Assembly: GCA_046545955.1 (NCBI GenBank)
Contig: JBKGYS010000098.1
Coordinates: forward strand, 1 to 10,272
DNA: 10,272 nt
Direction of reading: 5' to 3'
Origin: SLAN01 sp046545955
GTDB taxonomy: Bacteria; Spirochaetota; Spirochaetia; DSM-27196; SKKC01
Shown: positions 1 through 5,836 of the stretch, in pieces
Layout: every line of letters starts with the position of its first letter
Numbering within the stretch: position 1 is the stretch's first letter
Notes under the pieces: generated by a model
Database searches by the model: none
The model's input: the letters and a program-made list of their open reading frames with translations, nothing else
Told to the model about the DNA's origin: nothing
Translations under genes and position numbers: made by a program

Positions 1-1334
1 TCGAAGAACTCGCTGTGAAGCGCGCGGGCAGCGTCCCCGATCGCATCGGCCGGTAATACAACGGTGAGGTTGACGTCGGAGCTTCCGAGGCTGATGAGCC
101 TGATAGGTAACTCGCGTAAGGCACCGAAAGCGCGAGCCACCGTCCGGGAATCCTTCCACAGGTCTGTGCCTACAAGACACAGAATGCCCTGGTTATCCTC
201 GCGCTCAACCCTGGCGAATGCCGAAAGATCAGCGATCAGCTCGCCAAGGTCCGGCGGATCATCGATTGTTACGCTCACGCTGACTTCGCTCGTAGCGACG
301 ACATCGACACTTATTCGGTGACGCTCGAATACCGAGAAGATGCGCGAAAGAAATCCGTACGCGTTGAGCATGCGAGAGCTGTGAATAGTGATGACACTTG
401 TGGGTGCCTTGCTCGCGAGCGCACGCACTCCCTTGGATCCTGCTTCTGAGGAAATCTCGGTCCCGGGTTCATCCGGTTTATTCGTATTGCGCACGAACAC
501 GCGCACGCCGTGTTCTATTGCCGGCTGAATGGTGGAGGGGTGTACCACCCTCGCTCCGAAGAAGGCAAGCTCGGCGGCTTCATCGTAGCTCATCTGCGGT
601 ACCGTGCGCGCATCGGCCACCAGGCGAGGATCCATCGTCATTATACCGTCGACATCCGTCCAGATTTCGCACGAGTCTGCTCCGAGCCCGGCGGCAACGA
701 TGCTTGCGGTGTAGTCACTGCCGCCCCGTCCAAGGGTCGAGGTAACACCCTGTAGGGTGTGCGCTATAAATCCCTGAAGAATAGTGATCTGCCCGGCCTG
801 AGGTTTTACGCTTGCATGTATTCGATCGTACGTGTCGGGGAACAGAACATTGGCTGCACCGAACTGATCGTCGGTAGTAATAAGGTGTCGACTGTCGAGT
901 AGCTTCGCGTTCATTCCCCGATCGAGGGCGCGCCCTTCGATAATCGTGGTGGCCAGGCGTTCGCCGAAGCTTAAAACCGCATCCTGAGTTCGGGGCGAGC
1001 ATTCCTGGATCAGCGTCACCCCGGTCAGAAGTGACCGCAGCTGGTCAACAAGCTCTTTCGTGGCTGTTGCGGTGCGTTCACGGATTTCGGAGTCCGAAAA
1101 TACGGAGACCGCTTCGAGGTGGCGGGATTCAAGCTCCGAGACCAAATCGCCCACCAGTTTCCTGTCGCCTTGCGCGGCCTGTTCGGTCAGCGAAACGAGC
1201 GCGTCCGTGGTTTTCCCCATGGCCGAACTCACGAGCACCGGTGCTTCGTCGACGCGCCCCCACACGATGCTCAGCGCACGGTCGATCATTGATAGCGACG
1301 CGACCGAAGTGCCGCCAAACTTCATAACGACCAT
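1..1334 (-). CDS. lysC: Aspartate kinase (LysC type), missing only its last codons
   Basis: Cytoplasmic aspartokinase, which phosphorylates L-aspartate with ATP, the first committed step to Lys/DAP, Thr and Met. The minus frame reads 444 codons with no stop before the window edge. The N-terminus is MVVMKFGGTSV, with the KFGGTS nucleotide-binding motif at residues 5-10. LSFGERL lies at 121-127, LGRGGSDYTA at 201-210 and WTDVDG at 225-230, followed by the DPR motif at 235-237. Two ACT-like segments follow (about 313-375 and 384-441), the usual site of allosteric feedback by Lys or Thr. The visible end, ALHSEFF, resembles the end of E. coli LysC (449 aa), so probably only one to a few residues and the stop are outside. 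ATG at 1334 is chosen because it lies 4 bases after the asd stop, suggesting translational coupling. A second ATG at 1325 is possible. There is no fused homoserine dehydrogenase in view, and which amino acid inhibits it cannot be read from the sequence. Confidence 0.95.
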   Translation of the reverse strand, partial: MVVMKFGGTSVASLSMIDRALSIVWGRVDEAPVLVSSAMGKTTDALVSLTEQAAQGDRKLVGDLVSELESRHLEAVSVFSDSEIRERTATATKELVDQLRSLLTGVTLIQECSPRTQDAVLSFGERLATTIIEGRALDRGMNAKLLDSRHLITTDDQFGAANVLFPDTYDRIHASVKPQAGQITILQGFIAHTLQGVTSTLGRGGSDYTASIVAAGLGADSCEIWTDVDGIMTMDPRLVADARTVPQMSYDEAAELAFFGARVVHPSTIQPAIEHGVRVFVRNTNKPDEPGTEISSEAGSKGVRALASKAPTSVITIHSSRMLNAYGFLSRIFSVFERHRISVDVVATSEVSVSVTIDDPPDLGELIADLSAFARVEREDNQGILCLVGTDLWKDSRTVARAFGALRELPIRLISLGSSDVNLTVVLPADAIGDAARALHSEFF

Positions 1335-1338
1335 AGCG

Positions 1339-2391
1339 CTACGCCCCGGGCGGATCGATGTAGCCAAGCGCCTGCGCCATCTCGGCGTTCAGAATAGCGG
1401 CGCCCGCCGCGCCACGGATCGTGTTATGACCGAGTACGATCATTTTGTAATCGGCGACGGGGCAGGGGCGTATTCGACCGATCCACGTGACCATGCCACC
1501 CTCGCGCGAAACGTCCCGTGCGGGTTGAGGGCGGTTTTCTTCGTCGATTATCTGCACCGGATGTTTTGGTGCGCTGGGAAGACCGAGTTCCTGTGGAGGT
1601 CCGCTGAATACGGCCATCGCCTCGCGGAAGCGCGAAATATCAACCTTATCCTCCAATGCAACACTCACCGATTCGGTATGTCCGTCGGCCACCGGCACGC
1701 GGGTGCACTGGGCGCTGATCGGAAAGTCGGCTGGAACGCTTACACCGTTCTCGATCGCGCCGAGAATCTTGTTGGCCTCGGTTTCGACTTTATCCTCTTC
1801 CCCCGGAATGAAAGGCAGAACATTTCCGAGAATATCCATGCTCGGGACCCCTGGATATCCGGCGCCGGAAATCGCCTGTAGGGTTGTTACCTGCACCGAC
1901 TTTACTCCGAAAGCCCTATGCAGCGGCGCAAGCGCGAGGGCAAGAAACATGGTTGAGCAGTTTGGGTTAGTGATAATACCGCCGGACCACGGTTGTTCCT
2001 TCACCAGATGGATATGCCCGGCGTTAATCTCGGGGATTAGAAGTGGCACGTTCGGGTCCATTCGATGGTTCTTAGCGTTGCTTATGACCATATGTCCCGA
2101 TTTCGCGTACGTTTCCTCGGCTTCTCCAGCGACACTCGAATCGAGTCCGGACAAAAGAACAGGAGAGTCGAGAGATTCGTCGAGCCCTTTGAGTCGAGTC
2201 TCGGCGACGCCGGCCGGCACGTCGCCTGGTTCGTGCCAGCTTGCCGCCTCGGCGTATGGCTTTCCACGGTTTCGCGGGGAGGCGACAAGCTCTGAAATCT
2301 CGAAGGTCGGATGATTCTGTAGTAAACGTATGAACTTCTGGCCGACCGTTCCGGTCGCGCCAAGTATCGCAACGCGTGTTTTCTTACTCAT
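1339..2391 (-). CDS. asd: Aspartate-semialdehyde dehydrogenase, archaeal/fungal type
   Basis: NADPH-dependent enzyme that reduces aspartyl phosphate, the product of the adjacent kinase, to aspartate semialdehyde. It is 350 aa. The Rossmann glycine motif GATGTVG is at residues 11-17. The catalytic cysteine is Cys145 in TNPNCST. The active-site histidine is probably His238 in VADGHTE. The long substrate-binding and dimerisation segment with SGAGYPGVPS (175-184) and the general layout fit the archaeal/yeast branch rather than the E. coli-type Asd. The frame is open upstream to 2469, but MSKKTRVAILGATG at 2391 gives the family's usual N-terminus, and a weak GGAAA sits 6 bases before it. The gene is first in an operon with lysC, which starts 4 bases after the asd stop. 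Function is secure. Assignment to the branch comes from motif recall, without an alignment. Confidence 0.95.
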   Translation of the reverse strand: MSKKTRVAILGATGTVGQKFIRLLQNHPTFEISELVASPRNRGKPYAEAASWHEPGDVPAGVAETRLKGLDESLDSPVLLSGLDSSVAGEAEETYAKSGHMVISNAKNHRMDPNVPLLIPEINAGHIHLVKEQPWSGGIITNPNCSTMFLALALAPLHRAFGVKSVQVTTLQAISGAGYPGVPSMDILGNVLPFIPGEEDKVETEANKILGAIENGVSVPADFPISAQCTRVPVADGHTESVSVALEDKVDISRFREAMAVFSGPPQELGLPSAPKHPVQIIDEENRPQPARDVSREGGMVTWIGRIRPCPVADYKMIVLGHNTIRGAAGAAILNAEMAQALGYIDPPGA

Positions 2392-2416
2392 AGGTGATTT
2401 CCGTCGGTACTTACCC

Positions 2417-2444
2417 GGTATCACGCCTCGAATCCCAGGGTCAA
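2417..2444 (-). promoter_or_regulatory. Candidate promoter of the asd-lysC operon
   Basis: On the minus strand, TTGACC (2439-2444) matches a -35 box in 5 of 6 bases. After 16 bases comes GATACC (2417-2422), a poor -10 box with 3 of 6 matches. Transcription would start near 2410, giving a leader of about 20 bases. The -35 box is convincing and the -10 box is not. Confidence 0.25.
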
Positions 2445-2454
2445 GCCGTGCCAC

Positions 2455-2585
2455 GGCGGTGCGCTCCAAGTGTGCCGCGGCGATCCAAGCGGGCCGCGGC
2501 GATCAAGGCGCCGCGGCGATCCACGCGCGCCCCCGCGCGCTGTGTATACCGCGGCGCTCCAAGCGCGCCGCCGCGATCCACGCGT
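2455..2585. repeat. Imperfect 19-bp tandem repeat array, about seven units
   Basis: Seven consecutive units can be laid out at 2455, 2474, 2493 (17 bases only), 2510, 2529, 2548 and 2567. The consensus is close to GCCGCGGCGATCCAAGCGC. Units 2, 3 and 4 begin with the 8-bp palindrome GCCGCGGC. Unit 5 is the most degenerate. A partial eighth unit may begin at 2586. The array fills most of the gap between the divergent asd and dinG genes and is much more GC-rich than the gene starts beside it. Because 19 is not a multiple of three, protein coding is unlikely to maintain it. Its role is unknown. Confidence 0.8.
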
Positions 2586-2592
2586 GCACCGC

Positions 2593-2621
2593 TTGCAGGG
2601 GCGCAGCAGCAAAGATATGAT
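2593..2621 (+). promoter_or_regulatory. Candidate dinG promoter giving a very short leader
   Basis: TTGCAG (2593-2598) lies exactly 17 bases before TATGAT (2616-2621), which is 5 of 6 to the -10 consensus; the -35 match is only 3 of 6. Initiation about 7 bases downstream, near 2628, leaves roughly 9 bases before the dinG ATG at 2637. No Shine-Dalgarno sequence is present there. If real, the message would be nearly leaderless. Confidence 0.4.
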
Positions 2622-2636
2622 GCGGGCCTCCACACC

Positions 2637-5072
2637 ATGCACGCGTTCGAACGACTGAGCCCCGATGCGGTCCTGCAGGCCATACAAGCGATCGAGGAGG
2701 CCGAAGGAAATGAAGTACTACTCGTCGGCACCGTCGATGAATCGGGGGTCGTAGAGTCGGTAACCGCCGTCGCCCGCGGGCATCTGAGCGCCGTGCCGGC
2801 GCCCCGCGATCACATGCGGCGGGGAAATGTCGTGATTCATAACCATCCCTCCGGAGCACTGCGTCCGAGCGAGGCGGACCTTTCCGTAGCCTCCGAGCTC
2901 GCGACCCAGGGTATCGGCAGCTACATCGTCGATAACGCGGTGCGGCGTGTCTACCCCGTGGTCGAGCCCGTCGTGGAGGAAGAGCCGAGCGAGCTCGATG
3001 CCGACGAGCTCGCCGCGGTACTCGAGCCGGGCGGCGCTGCCGAGCGTTTGCTCGAGACATTCGAACCGCGCGAGCCACAGCTTTCGATGCTCCGCCTCGT
3101 GTGCCAAAGCTTCAACGAGGAAGTGCACGCGGTGTGCGAGGCGGGCACCGGTGTCGGTAAGAGCTTCGCCTACCTTATTCCTGCAATCCGATGGGCGGCA
3201 GAAAACGGCGAACGGGTAGTTATCAGCACTGCGACGATTACGCTACAGCAGCAGCTTATCGAACGGGATATTCCTACGGTGCAACGGTTGCTCGGGACCG
3301 AATTGAAAGCGGTCCTCGTAAAGGGGCGGGGTAACTACCTTTGCTCGGCCCGCCTCGGAGAAGCCTTGAGCGAGCAGAGCGAACTCTTCGAGGATCATCA
3401 GGACCCCGAACTCGAGACGATCCGCGAGTGGGCTCGAACGACCGAGACGGGAAGTCGAAGCGATCTGCCGATTCACCCACGCGACGAAGTGTGGTCCCAG
3501 GTGAACGCCGACGGCGACAGCTGTTCGCCGAGCCGCTGCCGTAACAACGATTGCTTCCTTATGAAAGCGAGACGCAGAGCCGGTGGCGCGCAGATTCTGG
3601 TCGCGAACCACCACCTGCTGTTCAGCGACCTCAATCTTCGGATAGCCGGTATCGGCTTCGATGCCACAGCCGTGCTTCCCCCGTTCCAGCGGCTTATTCT
3701 CGACGAAGCACATACAATCGAGCGAATCGCCACCTCGTATTTCTCCGAAGAGATCGTTCGATTCGGCGTTTTGAAGACGTTGCGGCGAATCTACCGCAGC
3801 CGGGGAAAACGCAGCGTCGGACTCGCGGTCAGGCTGGGTTCCGAAATCGGTGACACCGAGCTCGCCGGAAACGTGGGTGCTGCGATTGGCGACGTGGAGG
3901 CCGCGCTCGACGAACTCGACGAGCGGGCGCTTCGCGTGTGCGGCGAGCGGGAATCGATACGCCTGGTAGATATCGGCAGCGACGAGGTGCAGCGGGACAT
4001 CATCGACCCGGCAAAAGAGCTCGAGCGACAGCTCGGGACGCTCGCCGAGGTTCTCGCCGAAGGAGTACACCGGATCGAGGACGAGGATAGCCCCGTCGCG
4101 GTGGATGCACGCGGCGCGATTCGCCGTATTGAAGCCTTTGCCTCGGTCTGTTCGAAAATCCCCGAGTATCTCAGCGAGCGCGAAGAGACCGTCTTCTACA
4201 TCGAACGCGTGCGCACACGCCGAGGTCAGACGGCCGCCAAAGTCGTGCTTTCGCCGCTCGATGTCTCAAACCTCATGGTCGACGCGGTGTACCGGCCGTT
4301 CCGCACCGTCGTATGTACAAGCGCGACGCTCACCGTCGCCAAGCGCTTCGACAACTGGAAGCGACGCGTCGGATTCGCCCGCTACGGTGAAGAAATTCTC
4401 GAAGGTGTATTTGACTCCCCGTTTGACTACGCGTCCCGGGTTATGCTTGCCACGACGAGCGACGCGCCTATGCCGTCACTCGATTCGTACATCCCGTATC
4501 TTGTCTCGTTCCTGTCGAAACTGCTGGTACTTACAGACGGGCGGGCTTTAGTGCTTTTCACCTCTTACCGCATGCTGCAGGCGGTGTACGATGAACTCCG
4601 GCCGGTACTCGATGCGAACAACATTCCATGTCTTCGCCAGGGTGAGGACGAACGATCGCGCCTTCTCACATCCTTTCGCGATCGTGTCTCGAGTGTCCTT
4701 CTCGCCACCGACAGCTTCTGGGAAGGCGTGGATACACCGGGGAGCAGTCTCGAGGTTGTTGTTCTCTGCCGACTTCCGTTCGGTGTCCCCACGCACCCGG
4801 TTTCCGTCAGTCGTGCCGAAGCAGTCGAGCGCCGAGGAGGTAACCCCTTCATGGAGCTGTCGCTTCCCGACGCAGTAGTACGATTCAAGCAGGGTTTCGG
4901 CAGACTTATGAGGCGCGGAAGCGACCGCGGGATCGTGGTGGTTACCGATCCGCGAATTACCCGCAAGCAGTACGGATCGCTTTTCACCTCGAGTCTGCCG
5001 CAGACGCGCCGCGAGGACGCGCCCTCCGATATCCTGCTTGAGCGCATAGAGCGTTTCTATTTTTCAGGTTGA
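2637..5072 (+). CDS. dinG: DinG/XPD-family iron-sulfur helicase with N-terminal RadC-like JAMM domain
   Basis: Predicted 5'-3' DNA helicase of superfamily 2, 811 aa (E. coli DinG is 716 aa). Residues about 1-112 form a RadC-like JAB/JAMM domain. The metal motif HxHx7Sx2D is complete (His68, His70, Ser78, Asp81, within HNHPSG), and Glu26 is a candidate catalytic acid. An acidic linker (about 113-130) leads to the helicase: Q-motif region REPQ (145-148), Walker A GTGVGKS (170-176), DEAH box (356-359), TSATLT (561-566), DSFWEGVDTPG (692-702) and motif VI around QGFGRLMRR (752-760). Cys236, Cys296, Cys301 and Cys306 are placed like the four [4Fe-4S] ligands of DinG/XPD. The frame is open upstream to 2394, but that stretch only translates the tandem repeats into Arg/Ala/Pro-rich sequence, so ATG 2637 is preferred despite lacking a clear ribosome binding site. 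Likely role is unwinding R-loops or repair intermediates. The JAMM function (peptidase, nuclease or structural) is unknown. I see no SOS box. Confidence 0.9.
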   Translation: MHAFERLSPDAVLQAIQAIEEAEGNEVLLVGTVDESGVVESVTAVARGHLSAVPAPRDHMRRGNVVIHNHPSGALRPSEADLSVASELATQGIGSYIVDNAVRRVYPVVEPVVEEEPSELDADELAAVLEPGGAAERLLETFEPREPQLSMLRLVCQSFNEEVHAVCEAGTGVGKSFAYLIPAIRWAAENGERVVISTATITLQQQLIERDIPTVQRLLGTELKAVLVKGRGNYLCSARLGEALSEQSELFEDHQDPELETIREWARTTETGSRSDLPIHPRDEVWSQVNADGDSCSPSRCRNNDCFLMKARRRAGGAQILVANHHLLFSDLNLRIAGIGFDATAVLPPFQRLILDEAHTIERIATSYFSEEIVRFGVLKTLRRIYRSRGKRSVGLAVRLGSEIGDTELAGNVGAAIGDVEAALDELDERALRVCGERESIRLVDIGSDEVQRDIIDPAKELERQLGTLAEVLAEGVHRIEDEDSPVAVDARGAIRRIEAFASVCSKIPEYLSEREETVFYIERVRTRRGQTAAKVVLSPLDVSNLMVDAVYRPFRTVVCTSATLTVAKRFDNWKRRVGFARYGEEILEGVFDSPFDYASRVMLATTSDAPMPSLDSYIPYLVSFLSKLLVLTDGRALVLFTSYRMLQAVYDELRPVLDANNIPCLRQGEDERSRLLTSFRDRVSSVLLATDSFWEGVDTPGSSLEVVVLCRLPFGVPTHPVSVSRAEAVERRGGNPFMELSLPDAVVRFKQGFGRLMRRGSDRGIVVVTDPRITRKQYGSLFTSSLPQTRREDAPSDILLERIERFYFSG

Positions 5073-5075
5073 TGT

Positions 5076-5110
5076 AAAAAAAAAGGCGCCCGGCAAGTGT
5101 TCGGGCGCCC
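5076..5110 (-). terminator. Intrinsic terminator of groES
   Basis: Read on the minus strand, GGCGCCCG (5102-5109) pairs with CGGGCGCC (5085-5092) around a 9-base loop and is followed by nine T (5076-5084), a textbook rho-independent terminator. It ends 43 bases beyond the groES stop and starts only 4 bases from the dinG stop. On the plus strand the A-run precedes the hairpin and no T-run follows, so it should not efficiently stop dinG transcription. Confidence 0.92.
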
Positions 5111-5153
5111 GTGCAGCGTTACGCTGCCGCGATGTCGGTAGACAAATAACCGG

Positions 5154-5420
5154 TCAGCCGACTACCGCGAGCAGATCTTCAGCGCGAATGACAAGGTAGT
5201 CGACATCATCGACCGTTACGGATGTCCCGGCGTACTTGTCGTACATGACCTTGTCGCCGACTTTTACCTTAATCGCTTCGGTATCGTCACCTATCGCTTC
5301 CACGACTCCGGTGGTTGTCTTTTCCTTCGCCGTGTCGGGAATGAACAGACCGCCCTTGGTCTTTTCCTCACCCTGTTCAATTTTAACGAGTACGCGATCA
5401 CCGAGTGGCTTCACGTTCAT
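5154..5420 (-). CDS. groES: Co-chaperonin GroES (Hsp10)
   Basis: Forms the heptameric lid of the GroEL folding chamber in the cytoplasm. The 88-aa protein starts MNVKPLGDRVLVK, the family signature. It has the mobile-loop region around EKTKGGLFIPDTAKEK (19-34, with GGLFIP contacting GroEL) and the VGDKVMYDKYAG segment (54-65), and ends in DYLVIRAEDLLAVVG. Length is slightly short of the typical 95-97 aa but nothing essential is missing. The start is fixed by GGGAGGA 8 bases upstream. No groEL follows: the gene is monocistronic, with its own promoter and terminator. GroES encoded apart from GroEL is known in spirochaetes, which supports the taxonomic guess. No CIRCE (HrcA) operator is visible upstream. 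Confidence 0.97.
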   Translation of the reverse strand: MNVKPLGDRVLVKIEQGEEKTKGGLFIPDTAKEKTTTGVVEAIGDDTEAIKVKVGDKVMYDKYAGTSVTVDDVDYLVIRAEDLLAVVG

Positions 5421-5428
5421 AGTGTATA

Positions 5429-5435
5429 TCCTCCC
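5429..5435 (-). promoter_or_regulatory. groES ribosome binding site
   Basis: GGGAGGA on the minus strand, ending 8 bases before the ATG at 5420. It is the strongest Shine-Dalgarno match in the window and fits a highly expressed chaperonin gene. Confidence 0.85.
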
Positions 5436-5486
5436 AAAACACCGTATGTAATTTACGTGTTTACAGTTTATTTGCTAACCGTCGGA

Positions 5487-5516
5487 AATATACGCGCTCG
5501 CCGATGGGCGGGTCAA
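5487..5516 (-). promoter_or_regulatory. Sigma-70-type promoter of groES
   Basis: On the minus strand, TTGACC (5511-5516, 5 of 6) is followed after 18 bases by TATATT (5487-5492, 5 of 6). Transcription would start near 5480 and give a leader of about 60 bases. Both boxes are good and no competing pair was found. Confidence 0.7.
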
Positions 5517-5594
5517 GATCGTATATTATCAGATATCGGACTCGGGATCGTTACGTCCGAGCGTCGTCTCGAGCCGGAAACAGTGGCCATGTGT

Positions 5595-5650
5595 CCCCTT
5601 GTGCCGCACATTCTGGTCTCCGCAGTGCGGTGTGGGGCAGAATTCCCCGC
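5595..5650. other. Inverted repeats of unknown role
   Basis: CCGCAC (5604-5609) can pair with GTGCGG (5625-5630), and flanking CCCC (5595-5598) with GGGG (5634-5637) across a small internal loop. The same GGGG can instead pair with CCCC just downstream (5645-5648), so two structures exclude each other. No T-run follows on either strand, so this is not an intrinsic terminator. It may be a protein-binding site, an RNA structure or chance. Confidence 0.35.
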
Positions 5651-5711
5651 CAAATAGACCAAATTCCTGGCACCTGTTTCGTTATGACTCAACACTAAAA
5701 ATAAAGATTTT

Positions 5712-5734
5712 CTATAGATAATTATTATTCATAG
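5712..5734. promoter_or_regulatory. AT-rich dyad, possible enhancer site for the sigma-54 promoter
   Basis: The left arm CTATAGATAAT (5712-5722) and right arm ATTATTCATAG (5724-5734) are inverted copies, 9 of 11 positions matching, around a single central base. The centre (5723) lies about 93 bp before the predicted sigma-54 start at 5816, within the range where enhancer-binding activators of sigma-54 usually bind. AT-rich sequence makes chance palindromes more common, so the assignment is tentative. Confidence 0.4.
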
Positions 5735-5788
5735 TTAACTCATTACCGCGCAGCGACTTACACGCCTATTGCAGTTGCGTTGGGTATA

Positions 5789-5806
5789 TTGGCATGTATT
5801 TTGCAT
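5789..5806 (+). promoter_or_regulatory. Sigma-54 (RpoN) -24/-12 promoter of the sigma factor gene
   Basis: The sequence TTGGCATG, four bases, then TTGCAT matches the sigma-54 consensus TGGCAC-N5-TTGCA with one mismatch (T for C). The invariant GG (5791-5792) and GC (5803-5804) are separated by exactly 10 bases, as required. Transcription would begin near 5816, giving a leader of about 20 bases that contains the AAGGAG ribosome binding site. Sigma-54 promoters depend on an ATP-hydrolysing activator. No sigma-70 promoter with good spacing was found nearby. A TATATT at 5809-5814 has no matching -35 box. Confidence 0.75.
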
Positions 5807-5836
5807 CATATATTACAAACTCAGCAAGGAGCGACT

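Larger units (their letters stand above)
5421..5836. other. 416-bp regulatory region between divergent groES and sigma factor genes
   Basis: No credible gene lies here; the short open frames lack ribosome binding sites and family resemblance. The groES-proximal side carries the groES leader and a sigma-70-type promoter. The middle (about 5540-5690) is GC-richer and holds inverted repeats. From about 5695 it turns strongly AT-rich, with a dyad at 5712-5734, and it ends with a sigma-54 promoter and ribosome binding site for the sigma factor gene. The middle part, about 5520-5690, is otherwise unexplained. Confidence 0.7.

Noticed and set aside
1060..1881. 273-aa open frame on the plus strand
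   Set aside because: It lies antisense across the clear lysC and asd genes, has no recognisable motifs, and reflects the codon bias of the opposite strand.
2455..2585. CRISPR array
   Set aside because: The units are directly adjacent with no spacers and are themselves degenerate. No cas genes are nearby.
3243..4070. 275-aa open frame on the minus strand
   Set aside because: Antisense shadow of the dinG helicase region, whose plus-strand motifs are unmistakable.
5421..5520. CIRCE operator upstream of groES
   Set aside because: No TTAGCACTC/GAGTGCTAA pair or near match is present.
5668..5683. Second sigma-54 site with a perfect TGGCAC
   Set aside because: At the required distance the -12 element reads TCGTT instead of TTGCA, so the essential GC is missing.
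5457..5698. Small open frames of about 60-66 codons in the groES-sigma gap
   Set aside because: They have no ribosome binding sites or family resemblance, and overlap each other and the groES promoter.
5780..5836. Upstream in-frame start adding 19 residues to the sigma factor
   Set aside because: It would start upstream of the sigma-54 promoter and of the AAGGAG ribosome binding site that serves the ATG at 5837.
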